Shown here: piece after piece, positions 17,280-24,769 of the stretch | How positions within the stretch are numbered: the first letter of the stretch is position 1 | How the letters are laid out: every line of letters begins with the position of its first letter | Virus record (IMG/VR): IMGVR_UViG_3300001718_000007 | Coordinates: 2,539 to 28,955 of that record | DNA: 26,417 nucleotides | Strand: one strand, 5' to 3' | Source of the DNA: a virus | Notes under the pieces: generated by a model | Told to the model about the DNA's origin: nothing | Database searches by the model: none | The model's input: only the letters and a program-made list of their open reading frames with translations | Made by a program: the position numbers and the translations under genes

Positions 17280-19688
17280 TTACTTAGGATCAAATTGCTC
17301 TAATCCAAATCCACCCATAGTATCAAAACCAGCGGATTCAAAATCAACAGGCGGAGTGTTATTACTTCTTTGCTGTATCATTTTACTTTGTTGAGTAGCT
17401 TGTATTTTTGTTCTTTGATCTTTTCGATCTTCTATTTCTTGCTCTTTTGTAGTTTTAGCTTCTTGTTCTATTCCTGCTAATTGCATATTATAGCTAAACT
17501 CTTCAGCCATTAAAAGCTTTTTGAACATTACTTCTGATTCCATTTTTTGAATTTCAAATTGGACTTTAGCTTGCTCTATTTGTATTTTACTTTCTGTAAT
17601 AGCTTGTGTTTTTTGAACTTCAAATAGTGCTGCTTTTTCAGCGGTTTGTTGGCTAGCCTGAGCTTGTGCTTGTATATTAGCTTGCTTTTGGGCTTGTTCT
17701 TTTTCCTGCCTTTGATTTCTTTTAATCTTTAGCATTTGATTAGCTAATTTAAGATTTTTTATCTGACGTATATCTATGGCGTCAGTCAAATCAATTCCTC
17801 CCATTTTTAACGCTATCTGTATGTTTTGCTCAAGCTGGGCAGCCTCTTCTGTGTCAGGCTCTAATTCTAGGTATATACCAAAATCATGTAAATTTAAATT
17901 ACTAAGTTCCGATAAAGCCGCTACGTTTGATAAAGAAATTGTATTCTTTAAAGTTTCTGCTGTTAAAGGATAGCTTAATACATCTGCCATTTTTAAAGAA
18001 ACATTCTCACATGCTCTTAAAGCTAAAAACAAATTAGCATTTAAAACGTGCTTAGTGGCTATGTTGGAGGCATTCGCTGCCATTTTTTGCAAACCTACTA
18101 AAGCATCTTTATCTGGCAAGCTTCCGTCTCTTGCTTCATTAAGCCCCGTTACATCACGAATCATTTGTAAATAGTATTGATACGTTTGTATTAAGCTTTG
18201 TATTTTAGCACCTCCACTTGAGGTTGTTAATTCTTGAACAGGTATTTTACCTCTATTAAGTTCGCCGTCTTGAGTAAGTGATCTACCCACTATGGAACCT
18301 GTTTGAAAGTACATATTAAGTGCTTCTGCTGGATTGTAATTAGTTCCATTACCTAAATCAACTTCAGCTAAACCATCCATATCTAAAAATACCCCATCCG
18401 GAACAACTTTAGACAAGACTTGCTGTAGTTTTAAATGTGTTAATTGGATCATGTCAGCAAACCCCGTAATACGACTTACAATAGATTCTATTTTTCCTTT
18501 GTACATTTTAGGCGCACATATTGCATAGCTCATTTCAACTTTTGTAGTATCCGCAAAAGGACGAGACATATTTTCTGCAAGCTCCCATTTAAGCATAGTG
18601 TCAGTTCCTACAACTTTTGCTCCAGAATATAAAACTTCAATAGATCGTGATATTCTTTCAAAGTTATCATTTTCAGGTGGATTAAAAGTGTCTGGCTTTT
18701 CTAAAGCTTTTTGTAAACCTTGATCGGTTTGTTTTATTTTAAAAACTTGATTCATATAAGTTTTGTATTCAAAATACATAACTTGTACCGTGTTTTCATC
18801 ATAATTACCCCAACCCATTATATTCTGTCTATTGCCGGGCATTTTTTGAATTCTTTCAAGTTCTTGCTCTGAAATATTTGGAAATTCTTTTTTAAGCTCA
18901 GGTATTGTTATAGACTTTACTTCTCCTATATAATATATATCTTCAAAATTAGGATCTTCAGTGTATGAATAAACCATATAAGCAGGATCAACATAATCAA
19001 TTGTTATTCCCTCAGCTGTATTAAAATCTGTTTTAACTGCACCAATACCTAAAACTACTAAATCTTCTACAATTCTTTTATTTGTTAAATGATATCTATT
19101 TGAAGCTAATACATTACTAATAGCTTCTTCATTTGCTATTTCTATATTTTGCTTGTAATTAAGCTGCATGTATATTTCCAGCTCTTCTGTAGAAGTTGGC
19201 ATATTTTCAACGGGTCCAAGTGCAGAAACATCAATCCCTAAAGATTGTTGAGTCATTGCTATTTGCTTTTGACTGTGCATATCTTGCAAAAGAGCCTCTG
19301 TATATTGTGTTCTTTTTCTTATTGAAAACGGATCCTGAGCGTAAGCTTTTATGTCATATTCTTTTTGAGCAATGCCATTAGTAACTATATCTACAAATTT
19401 TGCTATTACAGGAACAGGTTTCCAATCTAAATTTAAATATGATAAATCTCCATTTATGGCAAGTTCATCTTTATACTTTTGTATAGGCTGTTCCCCTCTA
19501 GCATATAATCTTAATAAATGAAAATTATTTGAATTAGATAAATATCTGTTTCCATTGCTACGCCCTTGTTCAAACCACTCTTGCTCAATAGCTCTTGAGA
19601 CTTGCAGTCCATACTGGATAGATGCCTTCTCCTCGTCGCTAACGACTTGGCTAGGAAAATTGCTATTAGTATCTGTGTATATGTTCAT
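17280..19688 (-). CDS. Portal protein, 802 aa
   Basis: The size and position immediately after the large terminase identify this as the portal, the dodecameric ring at the packaging vertex. The N-terminal half holds the clip/stem/wing-type mix of helices and strands with YLNLDWKPVPVIAKFVDIVT at 84-103, a block common to large Bacteroidota-phage portals, and a later GAVKTDFNTAEGITIDYVDP motif. Residues about 500-560 (a QTYQYYLQMIRDVTGLNEAR helix followed by DALVGLQKMAANASN) fit the crown-proximal helices. From about 651 to 765 the protein turns into a Gln/Lys/Glu/Ala-rich coiled coil that should form the barrel inside the head, followed by a flexible end. The gene starts next to the terminase stop with no gap, so the two are coupled. 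The length (about 800 residues) is within the range I recall for crAss-like portals. High confidence. Confidence 0.88.
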   Translation of the reverse strand: MNIYTDTNSNFPSQVVSDEEKASIQYGLQVSRAIEQEWFEQGRSNGNRYLSNSNNFHLLRLYARGEQPIQKYKDELAINGDLSYLNLDWKPVPVIAKFVDIVTNGIAQKEYDIKAYAQDPFSIRKRTQYTEALLQDMHSQKQIAMTQQSLGIDVSALGPVENMPTSTEELEIYMQLNYKQNIEIANEEAISNVLASNRYHLTNKRIVEDLVVLGIGAVKTDFNTAEGITIDYVDPAYMVYSYTEDPNFEDIYYIGEVKSITIPELKKEFPNISEQELERIQKMPGNRQNIMGWGNYDENTVQVMYFEYKTYMNQVFKIKQTDQGLQKALEKPDTFNPPENDNFERISRSIEVLYSGAKVVGTDTMLKWELAENMSRPFADTTKVEMSYAICAPKMYKGKIESIVSRITGFADMIQLTHLKLQQVLSKVVPDGVFLDMDGLAEVDLGNGTNYNPAEALNMYFQTGSIVGRSLTQDGELNRGKIPVQELTTSSGGAKIQSLIQTYQYYLQMIRDVTGLNEARDGSLPDKDALVGLQKMAANASNIATKHVLNANLFLALRACENVSLKMADVLSYPLTAETLKNTISLSNVAALSELSNLNLHDFGIYLELEPDTEEAAQLEQNIQIALKMGGIDLTDAIDIRQIKNLKLANQMLKIKRNQRQEKEQAQKQANIQAQAQASQQTAEKAALFEVQKTQAITESKIQIEQAKVQFEIQKMESEVMFKKLLMAEEFSYNMQLAGIEQEAKTTKEQEIEDRKDQRTKIQATQQSKMIQQRSNNTPPVDFESAGFDTMGGFGLEQFDPK

Positions 19689-21899
19689 TTATTTATTTAT
19701 TTTTGATACAAATCCTTCGTTATCATATTTTTTAAATCCTAAATTGTAAACAACTTTGTTTACAGGAGAAGACGGAGCGTATAAGTTTTTATTGCAAGCC
19801 ATTATTGCTAAACCGCTGCTTATGGAAGCATCATGTTTTGTTCTATTGTTTATATTAAATTTAGACCAATCATCTAATGTTCTTTGAAAATAAACATCTC
19901 CAAAGCCTGTTTCGGTAATTCCTACAAAAGTTTCTATATAAGTCTCTATAGCAGATGCGTGAGCTTGCTTTATGTCTTCGCTTGAGTTAGGTATTCCACC
20001 CAACTCTCTTTCTGTAATAGAAAGTTTATTATATTTTTTATCAGGTCTGTTCATTGAGTAACCTCTGTAGCCTCTTCTTTTAAAATGGTACAAAAGCCTA
20101 GGTTTATTGTTTTCACACAAAATAGGCATACCATAAAACACACAGGCCATTAATACGTCTTCAAAAAATATTTCCGCGGTTTGTGGTCTAGCTATATATT
20201 CTAAAAAAAATCTATTAGGGGGCACGTCCTCCATACTAAATTTAGTTAATCCATGCAAAGCTCCGTTAGAACCTCTGCTGCCAACAGTTCCTGATATGTC
20301 GTAACTGTCACAACCAAATGCTCCACAATGTTCATTGCCTGGATATTTTATTCCATTTTTTAAAAAAACTCTATTTTGCAAATTAAAAGGCGGTACCCAT
20401 GAAATCATAAACCTTCCGCTTTTATTAGGAACAAATATAACTTTAGAATCTTTAATCCCGTTCTCCCATTGAAAACTACCTTGTGAAACAGCGTTTGTGT
20501 TTTTAAGGTCCTCGTTGTAATCAATTTGTTGATAAATCTTAGTTAAATTAAATAAGGATTCTTTTGATTCATCTCTAAAAGCATGCTTAGTTGTTCTTGG
20601 AAATTGCCTGTAAAATTCATTTAAAGCATCTTGATCGCTTTTTAAACCTTCTACTTCGTTTTGCCAATACTCAATAACTCCTTGATCTATTATTTCTTTA
20701 TTAGGTCCTTTGGTATCTTTTTTTGGCTTATCGAATACAGGTAGCCCATAAGAATCAATGTATCCTTCGTAGTTCCATTCCATAGGTATGAACAAAGAAT
20801 AGAGTCCTGAGCGAGTCTGTCCATTGGCATTTCTTTCAGTAACATCTGAATCATTATAAAGCTTTTTAAAATTTGCCCCTCCCTTATCTAAAGAATTAGA
20901 AGTGGAACCCATCATACATTTTCCTATAATCCTAGACCCTAATCTGAGGGTGGTTTTCGTAACCCTCCAGTTGTTGAGGATGTTCGTCGGCCTTTCCCAT
21001 TTGCCCGATTCATCGTGGACGAGGAGTTTAAGCTTCTCACCGTCGTAGGAGTTGTCACCGGTGTTCTTCCAGTCAATGGTGGTGTCCAAACCGGTAATTT
21101 CTTTAAGGGTTTCATTGGAATCAAGTTTTCGACGGGTAAATTTGGAGGCTGGGACTCTATAGGCAAGTTCTGTCTTCGGCCTGTCCATACCGTCCTGGAT
21201 CGGTTTGAAGAAAAACGGGTAGTTAACGGAAATTGGTACCACCTTATCTGTGAACATCTTCTTAGCATCGGGACCAGATTTGGACAATATTCCGAACCGT
21301 GAATCCGAGGATATTGTAGCAAGGTTGACCGATTCAGCTGAGGACATAAATGAAAAGCCTGATCGACGGTTTTTAAGATAACACATTCCATAAGACCTGG
21401 TATCGGCTTTACAAGCTTCCCAGAAAATATAGAATAATCTATTTGATTCCCTAAAGTCTGGCTGCCCGACGTCAATTTTACTCCACTGCAAGTACATGTA
21501 ATTAGTACCAGTAATATAAGTAGGCTTGCCTTTATTAATAAACCAAAAGCCTTTTTCACGCCTTGTAAATTCTTTGTCAATATAATCATACCATTTTTCT
21601 TTAAAGTCTATTGGATATTCTTCCCAATCAAAAACAGATTTTATTTTTTTTAAAACCTTAGGATATTCAGTATATTTCCAAGTATCTGATTCAAATTGAA
21701 TTACATCATTTTCTTCTGGTAAAGCTATTTTAATATTTTGTATTTCATAAATATCTCCTATTTTTCCAGTCTTGCTTATAACAATAATATCATGTTCCTT
21801 GTTATAACCGTATTCCCACTTATTGTACCTATTGTTTTTTTTTAAAACAGCGGGCTTAATATGGTTTTTTAAAACCTTATATAAAGTTTGCTTATACAT
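19689..21899 (-). CDS. terL: Terminase large subunit (packaging ATPase-nuclease), 736 aa
   Basis: The protein drives ATP-dependent DNA packaging and cuts the concatemer. Visible motifs: a variant Walker A at 178-184 (RRSGFSF, Arg-rich with no classic GKT), Walker B KLLVHDE at 291-297 with catalytic Glu297, coupling motif MMGSTSN at 329-335, and the nuclease domain with FGCDSYD at 528-534 holding the first metal-binding Asp531 or Asp534, followed by acidic residues near 576-581 (EIFFED). The variant Walker A is of a type I recall in Bacteroidota phage terminases. The ATG overlaps the stop of the 91-residue gene by one base (TAATG), and the portal gene starts directly after the stop. Residues about 165-322 are encoded by DNA with much higher G+C and different codon choice from both flanks, yet the frame and all motifs are intact; see the separate patch entry. 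High confidence. Confidence 0.92.
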   Translation of the reverse strand: MYKQTLYKVLKNHIKPAVLKKNNRYNKWEYGYNKEHDIIVISKTGKIGDIYEIQNIKIALPEENDVIQFESDTWKYTEYPKVLKKIKSVFDWEEYPIDFKEKWYDYIDKEFTRREKGFWFINKGKPTYITGTNYMYLQWSKIDVGQPDFRESNRLFYIFWEACKADTRSYGMCYLKNRRSGFSFMSSAESVNLATISSDSRFGILSKSGPDAKKMFTDKVVPISVNYPFFFKPIQDGMDRPKTELAYRVPASKFTRRKLDSNETLKEITGLDTTIDWKNTGDNSYDGEKLKLLVHDESGKWERPTNILNNWRVTKTTLRLGSRIIGKCMMGSTSNSLDKGGANFKKLYNDSDVTERNANGQTRSGLYSLFIPMEWNYEGYIDSYGLPVFDKPKKDTKGPNKEIIDQGVIEYWQNEVEGLKSDQDALNEFYRQFPRTTKHAFRDESKESLFNLTKIYQQIDYNEDLKNTNAVSQGSFQWENGIKDSKVIFVPNKSGRFMISWVPPFNLQNRVFLKNGIKYPGNEHCGAFGCDSYDISGTVGSRGSNGALHGLTKFSMEDVPPNRFFLEYIARPQTAEIFFEDVLMACVFYGMPILCENNKPRLLYHFKRRGYRGYSMNRPDKKYNKLSITERELGGIPNSSEDIKQAHASAIETYIETFVGITETGFGDVYFQRTLDDWSKFNINNRTKHDASISSGLAIMACNKNLYAPSSPVNKVVYNLGFKKYDNEGFVSKINK
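20936..21405 (-). other. In-frame high-G+C mosaic patch covering the terminase ATPase core
   Basis: Seven 60-nt lines from 20941 to 21360 contain 30, 32, 25, 29, 28, 26 and 26 G or C, 196 of 420 (47%). A flanking line (20821-20880) has 19 of 60. On the coding strand the patch prefers CTC, GTC, ACC, AAC, ATC and GAC, whereas flanking terminase codons end mostly in A or T. The edges fall near the conserved Walker A block (about residue 178) and just before the coupling motif (about residue 325). The reading frame is preserved. The likely explanations are homologous replacement from a higher-G+C relative, or an assembly chimera joined at conserved motifs. Confidence 0.85.
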
Positions 21900-22174
21900 T
21901 ATTTAGATCTCCCTTCTGCAAAACCTTTAAATGCTTTCTCTTCTTTAGCTTCTTTTGGCTTCTCGCTTAATAAAGCCTCTTCAGATTCTATTCGATTAAG
22001 TATTTCAAAAGCATCAAATATAGCTAGCTTTTTCGTAGCTGCTGCATTTTTTAATCTATCCGCCGTAATATCTTCTCCTGAATCTACAATAGCTTCTTTT
22101 GCTACTTTAATTAATTCTTCAACTGCTACTTGCCCAGCTTGGATTATATTTTTCTTCGTTTCCTTTACGTTCAT
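21899..22174 (-). CDS. Small helical protein before terL, candidate small terminase subunit, 91 aa
   Basis: The protein is almost all helix: residues 4-35 (KETKKNIIQAGQVAVEELIK and on), then GEDITADRLKNAAATKKLAI at 33-52, FDAFEILNRIESEEALL at 53-69, and a charged Lys/Glu-rich tail. The central 'D-x-x-x-D-R-L-K-N-A-A-A-T-K-K-L-A-I-F-D-A-F-E-I-L' block looks conserved in marine phages next to the terminase, but I know no proven function. Length, helical content and its position directly before the large terminase (TAATG overlap) fit a small terminase subunit, which binds DNA and starts packaging. No clear helix-turn-helix can be read. Its first 56 nt overlap the end of the GroES-like gene in another frame. 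Gene call strong, TerS role only a candidate. Confidence 0.72.
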   Translation of the reverse strand: MNVKETKKNIIQAGQVAVEELIKVAKEAIVDSGEDITADRLKNAAATKKLAIFDAFEILNRIESEEALLSEKPKEAKEEKAFKGFAEGRSK

Positions 22175-22724
22175 ATTTAATTACAATATCATTAGATTTC
22201 ATACAATAAAGTCTTTCGCCTTCAATTAAAAATTCCCACTCTCCATTAGGTTTATACCCTACTAGATCGCCTGAATTAACATTAAGAGCTTCTAATGACT
22301 TGTTTCCGTATTTTAGTATACCAACAAGGCCTTGCTCTTTATTAAGCGTTAAACTATCTTTATTTGCTATTGGGGTTATAAAACATCTATTATTTATAGT
22401 GTTCCAGGTGTTGTCATGGTTATACATGTATATTTGATCTAAAGTACAAAGATACAAATCTTCTTTTAAAAAAGATCTGCTTTTCTTTTTTTTGCCTTTC
22501 ATATCATAAAAAGTTCTAAATACATTTTGATGTACTACAACTTTATCCCCAACCTTTATGTTGCAGCTAAAAGCTAAAGGTATTTGAACAACCTTTGCTA
22601 TTCTGTTTACAAACTTCCAATTCTCTATTTTAGTGTTAACAACCAATTGTTTATCACCTACTTTAATTGTATTGCTGTATTTTTCACCTACAGGCGTAAC
22701 AATAAAATCGTATAAACTATTCAT
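22119..22724 (-). CDS. GroES-like co-chaperonin (Cpn10 fold), 201 aa
   Basis: Two blocks resemble Cpn10. Residues 42-74 read IAKVVQIPLAFSCNIKVGDK then VVVHQNVFRTFYD, matching the GroES pattern 'G.V..VP....VKVGD.V'. Residues 146-185 read LNVNSGDLVGYKPNGEWEFL then IEGERLYCMKSNDIVIKYE, matching the GroES end 'DGEELLVLREDDILAVIE'. Between them lies a Lys-rich segment (77-83) and an extra loop with Asn and Trp residues at 100-115, so the protein is about twice the length of bacterial GroES (about 97 residues). GroES caps host GroEL; phage versions such as T4 gp31 replace it to fold capsid protein. Its position just before the terminase and head genes fits this. Its C-terminal 56 nt overlap the next gene. 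Family call is good; capsid as client is inferred. Confidence 0.78.
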   Translation of the reverse strand: MNSLYDFIVTPVGEKYSNTIKVGDKQLVVNTKIENWKFVNRIAKVVQIPLAFSCNIKVGDKVVVHQNVFRTFYDMKGKKKKSRSFLKEDLYLCTLDQIYMYNHDNTWNTINNRCFITPIANKDSLTLNKEQGLVGILKYGNKSLEALNVNSGDLVGYKPNGEWEFLIEGERLYCMKSNDIVIKYERKGNEEKYNPSWASSS

Positions 22725-22951
22725 TAGTATTCTAAATCATACTCAACGGATATAGCCATGTTAGAATTAAATTTTTTCCATGGCAATACCTCATTGTTTT
22801 TCTTTATATGAATATTATAAGAGCTGTCAGTTTCATCAAGTATTATATAGGCTATTTCATGACCCCCGTAAACCTGCTGCCCTACCGAGTAGTGCATAGC
22901 GTCATTCTTATAATCAGAGCCAATACTTATTTTTCTAACAACAGAGCTCAT
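22724..22951 (-). CDS. Small conserved-looking phage protein, 75 aa, unknown function
   Basis: I recall proteins of this pattern in marine phage genomes near the terminase, always without function. The protein starts MSSVVRKISIGSDYKNDAMH, then YSVGQQVYGGHEIAYIILDE, and has a beta-rich body and an aromatic end (WKKFNSNMAISVEYDLEY). It has no Cys, signal peptide or membrane span. The stop TAG/TAA region touches the start of the GroES-like gene (one-base overlap) and its own start overlaps the stop of the 80-residue gene, so these three genes form a coupled block. A small DNA- or protein-binding partner is possible, but nothing in the sequence decides this. Confidence 0.68.
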   Translation of the reverse strand: MSSVVRKISIGSDYKNDAMHYSVGQQVYGGHEIAYIILDETDSSYNIHIKKNNEVLPWKKFNSNMAISVEYDLEY

Positions 22952-23193
22952 TATTCCTTTGTTTTAATTTCTTCGTACTCTCCTGTTTCTAAATTAACAG
23001 AAACTTGACCATAAGCTTCTTCAAGTTTTTTCTTTTCTTCTTCAATAACTTGATTTAATTCTGCAATTTTGTGCAAAGCAGAATGCTTTTGAGCCTCCAT
23101 GCCGCCTACTTGAATTAACACTTCTGAAATTTCTTTGTTAGTTTTAACAATAATTTCTAACTCTTCTTTCTTAATTTTTTTTACTTTTCCCAT
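22951..23193 (-). CDS. Small coiled-coil protein, 80 aa, unknown function
   Basis: Residues 1-30 are Lys/Glu-rich (KVKKIKKEELEIIVKTNKEI), and residues 33-62 continue as a helix with heptad-like hydrophobic spacing (VLIQVGG, HSALHKIAELNQVIEEEKKK). The C-terminal 15 residues (VSVNLETGEYEEIKTKE) look beta-like, a pattern I recall from small phage proteins in which a helix pair ends in 'G.x.NLETGEYE'. No family function is known to me. It follows the holin by a 50-nt gap containing a short A/U hairpin and its stop overlaps the next start, so it is probably coexpressed with the 75-residue and GroES-like proteins. A dimeric or trimeric helical accessory protein is the simplest reading. Confidence 0.68.
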   Translation of the reverse strand: MGKVKKIKKEELEIIVKTNKEISEVLIQVGGMEAQKHSALHKIAELNQVIEEEKKKLEEAYGQVSVNLETGEYEEIKTKE

Positions 23194-23225
23194 GATTTAA
23201 TTTTATTTAATTGTTACTTTATATT

Positions 23226-23243
23226 TATATAGTTACCTATATA
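23226..23243 (-). promoter_or_regulatory. Short A/U hairpin directly after the holin-like gene
   Basis: In minus-strand RNA, UAUAUAG and CUAUAUA form a perfect 7-bp stem around GUAA, which fits the GNRA tetraloop pattern. It abuts the holin stop codon. With a single G-C pair it is weak and no U-run follows, so it is not a convincing terminator. It might act as a small 3' stabiliser, or be chance in AT-rich DNA. Confidence 0.3.
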
Positions 23244-23636
23244 TTAATTATTTACTCTTTTTGTTTTTTCCCAACTTCTACCTACAAAATAAGCACCATA
23301 TACGGTTACTAATAATGTTTGAAATATTGGAATATACTCTTTAGATATTTTAAAATTACCTATATTGCCATCGAAAAAAGCACACCCCGTAAAAATTACA
23401 GTTAAATATACAAGCACCATAGGGCGAATATTTTTAGACAAGAAAGAGTCAGATTGCATATCCGACTCCCACCTTGCTGTAACTTGTTCCTGAGCTGTCT
23501 TGTCAGCGCTTTCAAGAATTTTTGTAATTTGCTTTTGAGCTTCTAATTTTTCTTCTTCGGTTGTTGTTAAATCATCTAAAACCTTGCCAACTTCTTTTAT
23601 GACAGAACCACTTAACCACTCCCAAAGTTTTTTCAT
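23244..23636 (-). CDS. Holin-like membrane protein, 130 aa
   Basis: The N-terminal 60 residues are amphipathic and charged (MKKLWEWLSGSVIKEVGKVL, then TTEEEKLEAQKQITKILESA). They lead through WESDMQSDSFLSKNIRP to two hydrophobic segments, at 72-89 (PMVLVYLTVIFTGCAFFD) and 102-119 (IPIFQTLLVTVYGAYFVG), with a basic C-terminal tail WEKTKRVNN. The 'DS(F/W)LSKNIRP..' entry into the first membrane span and the 'YGAYFVGRSWEK' exit fit the holin family named for gene-transfer-agent release (GTA_holin_3TM) and similar phage holins. Holins make the timed inner-membrane lesion that lets the endolysin out. No endolysin is visible in this window, so the lysis genes are separated here. Holin call moderate to good; another small membrane protein remains possible. 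Confidence 0.72.
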   Translation of the reverse strand: MKKLWEWLSGSVIKEVGKVLDDLTTTEEEKLEAQKQITKILESADKTAQEQVTARWESDMQSDSFLSKNIRPMVLVYLTVIFTGCAFFDGNIGNFKISKEYIPIFQTLLVTVYGAYFVGRSWEKTKRVNN

Positions 23637-23645
23637 AAATTTTTA

Positions 23646-24755
23646 TTAGTTACCGTACATGCTAAAGATTTTTTTCCCTGCATCTCTAAGTTTTCTATCT
23701 ATTAGTCTACCGTGCATTGATCTTCTTTCTAAAGATTTTTCCGCATCAGACTTATTGGTACTGTTAGAGCGGTAAGTACCAGACTTTCCTATCATGTTAG
23801 AATGCTGAGTGCCTAATCTGTCTAAGTGAGTATAATTATCTTTTACATTGCTTCCCATAACTATGTTTCCTGCGCCTCTTTCCTGTAATTGGCCTCCATT
23901 AGCACTTGTTCCACCCATGTTAGAGTAGTATCTATTTGGGTTATTCGCTATATTTGCTTGTATGTCGCTCAAAGTTGTGGCTAATCCATTCGCAATGTTA
24001 GTGTTTCCTTGAGTTAAGTTAGAAAACCCTTCGCCATAGCTGTCTCTTAATGTTCCTGCATATGATCGAGGCTGGTCTGTTCTGTTAAGATAATCATTGG
24101 CTCCCGTTAAACGTTGGGTTGTAATAATATCTTCTCCGCTGGCGGATGTATTTTTTAGTGAATCTGTCTCTAAAACTCTTTTTACAGTTGAAGGATTGCC
24201 GCTGGGGGTATCTAAGGTAAATTGATCATAACCACCTCTAGAACTTGAATTGTAATTTTGCACAGCATCCGAGATATTTTTTTCAGCAGATGAAGTTTTC
24301 TTATAGTTTTTATTGCTTGGATAAGAATATGAACTTCCAGACATAACTGATTCTCCTGTAGAGGCATCAACACCACTACTATAGCCACCAAGTTCAGCTC
24401 TAGGCGATAACGTTACATAACCATCTTTATCTTTGCTTCCCCTTTGCTCCATTCTATTAGAAATTTGTGCTGTATTTTCAGCACTTCCGCTATTAAGAGA
24501 TGTAAGGTTAGTATATCCCTCTAAAGATGAAGGATCAACCTTCACTCCGCCTATAGTCCCTGAAGTTAAAAACTCATTTTGATCAGCTTTGTTAAGTGTA
24601 TTTCCCGAAATTTTGCTAAAAATGCCTTCGTATGAAGAAAGCTTCATTCCTGGTTTTACAGGATAATCCGCATTTAATGGACTCATTGGTAATGCGCTTG
24701 GAATGCCTCTTCCTGTTTTTGGCAGTGCTGATCTGCCGGGTGTGTGTTTATACAT
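23646..24755 (-). CDS. Disordered Ser/Gly/Asn-rich protein, 369 aa, unknown function
   Basis: I do not recognise a family. Ser, Gly, Asn, Thr and Tyr dominate, hydrophobic runs are absent, and there is no Cys or signal peptide. The N-terminus (YKHTPGRSALPKTGRGIPSA) and C-terminus (DRKLRDAGKKIFSMYGN) are basic; residues 320-345 include Arg/Lys/Glu-rich helical sequence (DAEKSLERRSMHGRLIDRKL). Overall it should be largely disordered. It lies between the secreted 136-residue protein and the holin, well away from the tail genes. Possible roles are a virion-internal filler/cargo protein or a decoy-type protein; nothing decides this. The start is preceded by an almost pure A leader (two runs of 8 A), without Shine-Dalgarno. 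Confidence 0.65.
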   Translation of the reverse strand: MYKHTPGRSALPKTGRGIPSALPMSPLNADYPVKPGMKLSSYEGIFSKISGNTLNKADQNEFLTSGTIGGVKVDPSSLEGYTNLTSLNSGSAENTAQISNRMEQRGSKDKDGYVTLSPRAELGGYSSGVDASTGESVMSGSSYSYPSNKNYKKTSSAEKNISDAVQNYNSSSRGGYDQFTLDTPSGNPSTVKRVLETDSLKNTSASGEDIITTQRLTGANDYLNRTDQPRSYAGTLRDSYGEGFSNLTQGNTNIANGLATTLSDIQANIANNPNRYYSNMGGTSANGGQLQERGAGNIVMGSNVKDNYTHLDRLGTQHSNMIGKSGTYRSNSTNKSDAEKSLERRSMHGRLIDRKLRDAGKKIFSMYGN

Positions 24756-24769
24756 AATTTTTATTTTTT

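Noticed and set aside
21015-21302. Plus-strand open frame in the GC-rich patch
   Set aside because: Antisense to intact TerL motifs, confined to the patch, no leader and no recognisable protein; another effect of base composition.
20939-21589. Long minus-strand frame (216 codons) inside terL in another frame
   Set aside because: It exists because the GC-rich patch removes stops from the alternate frame. The TerL frame carries all ATPase motifs, and the translation of the other frame is low-complexity with no leader or motif.
23244-23636. Spanin or endolysin reading of the two-span membrane protein
   Set aside because: There is no lipobox, no periplasmic coiled coil and no muralytic motif; two spans with a basic tail fit a holin better.
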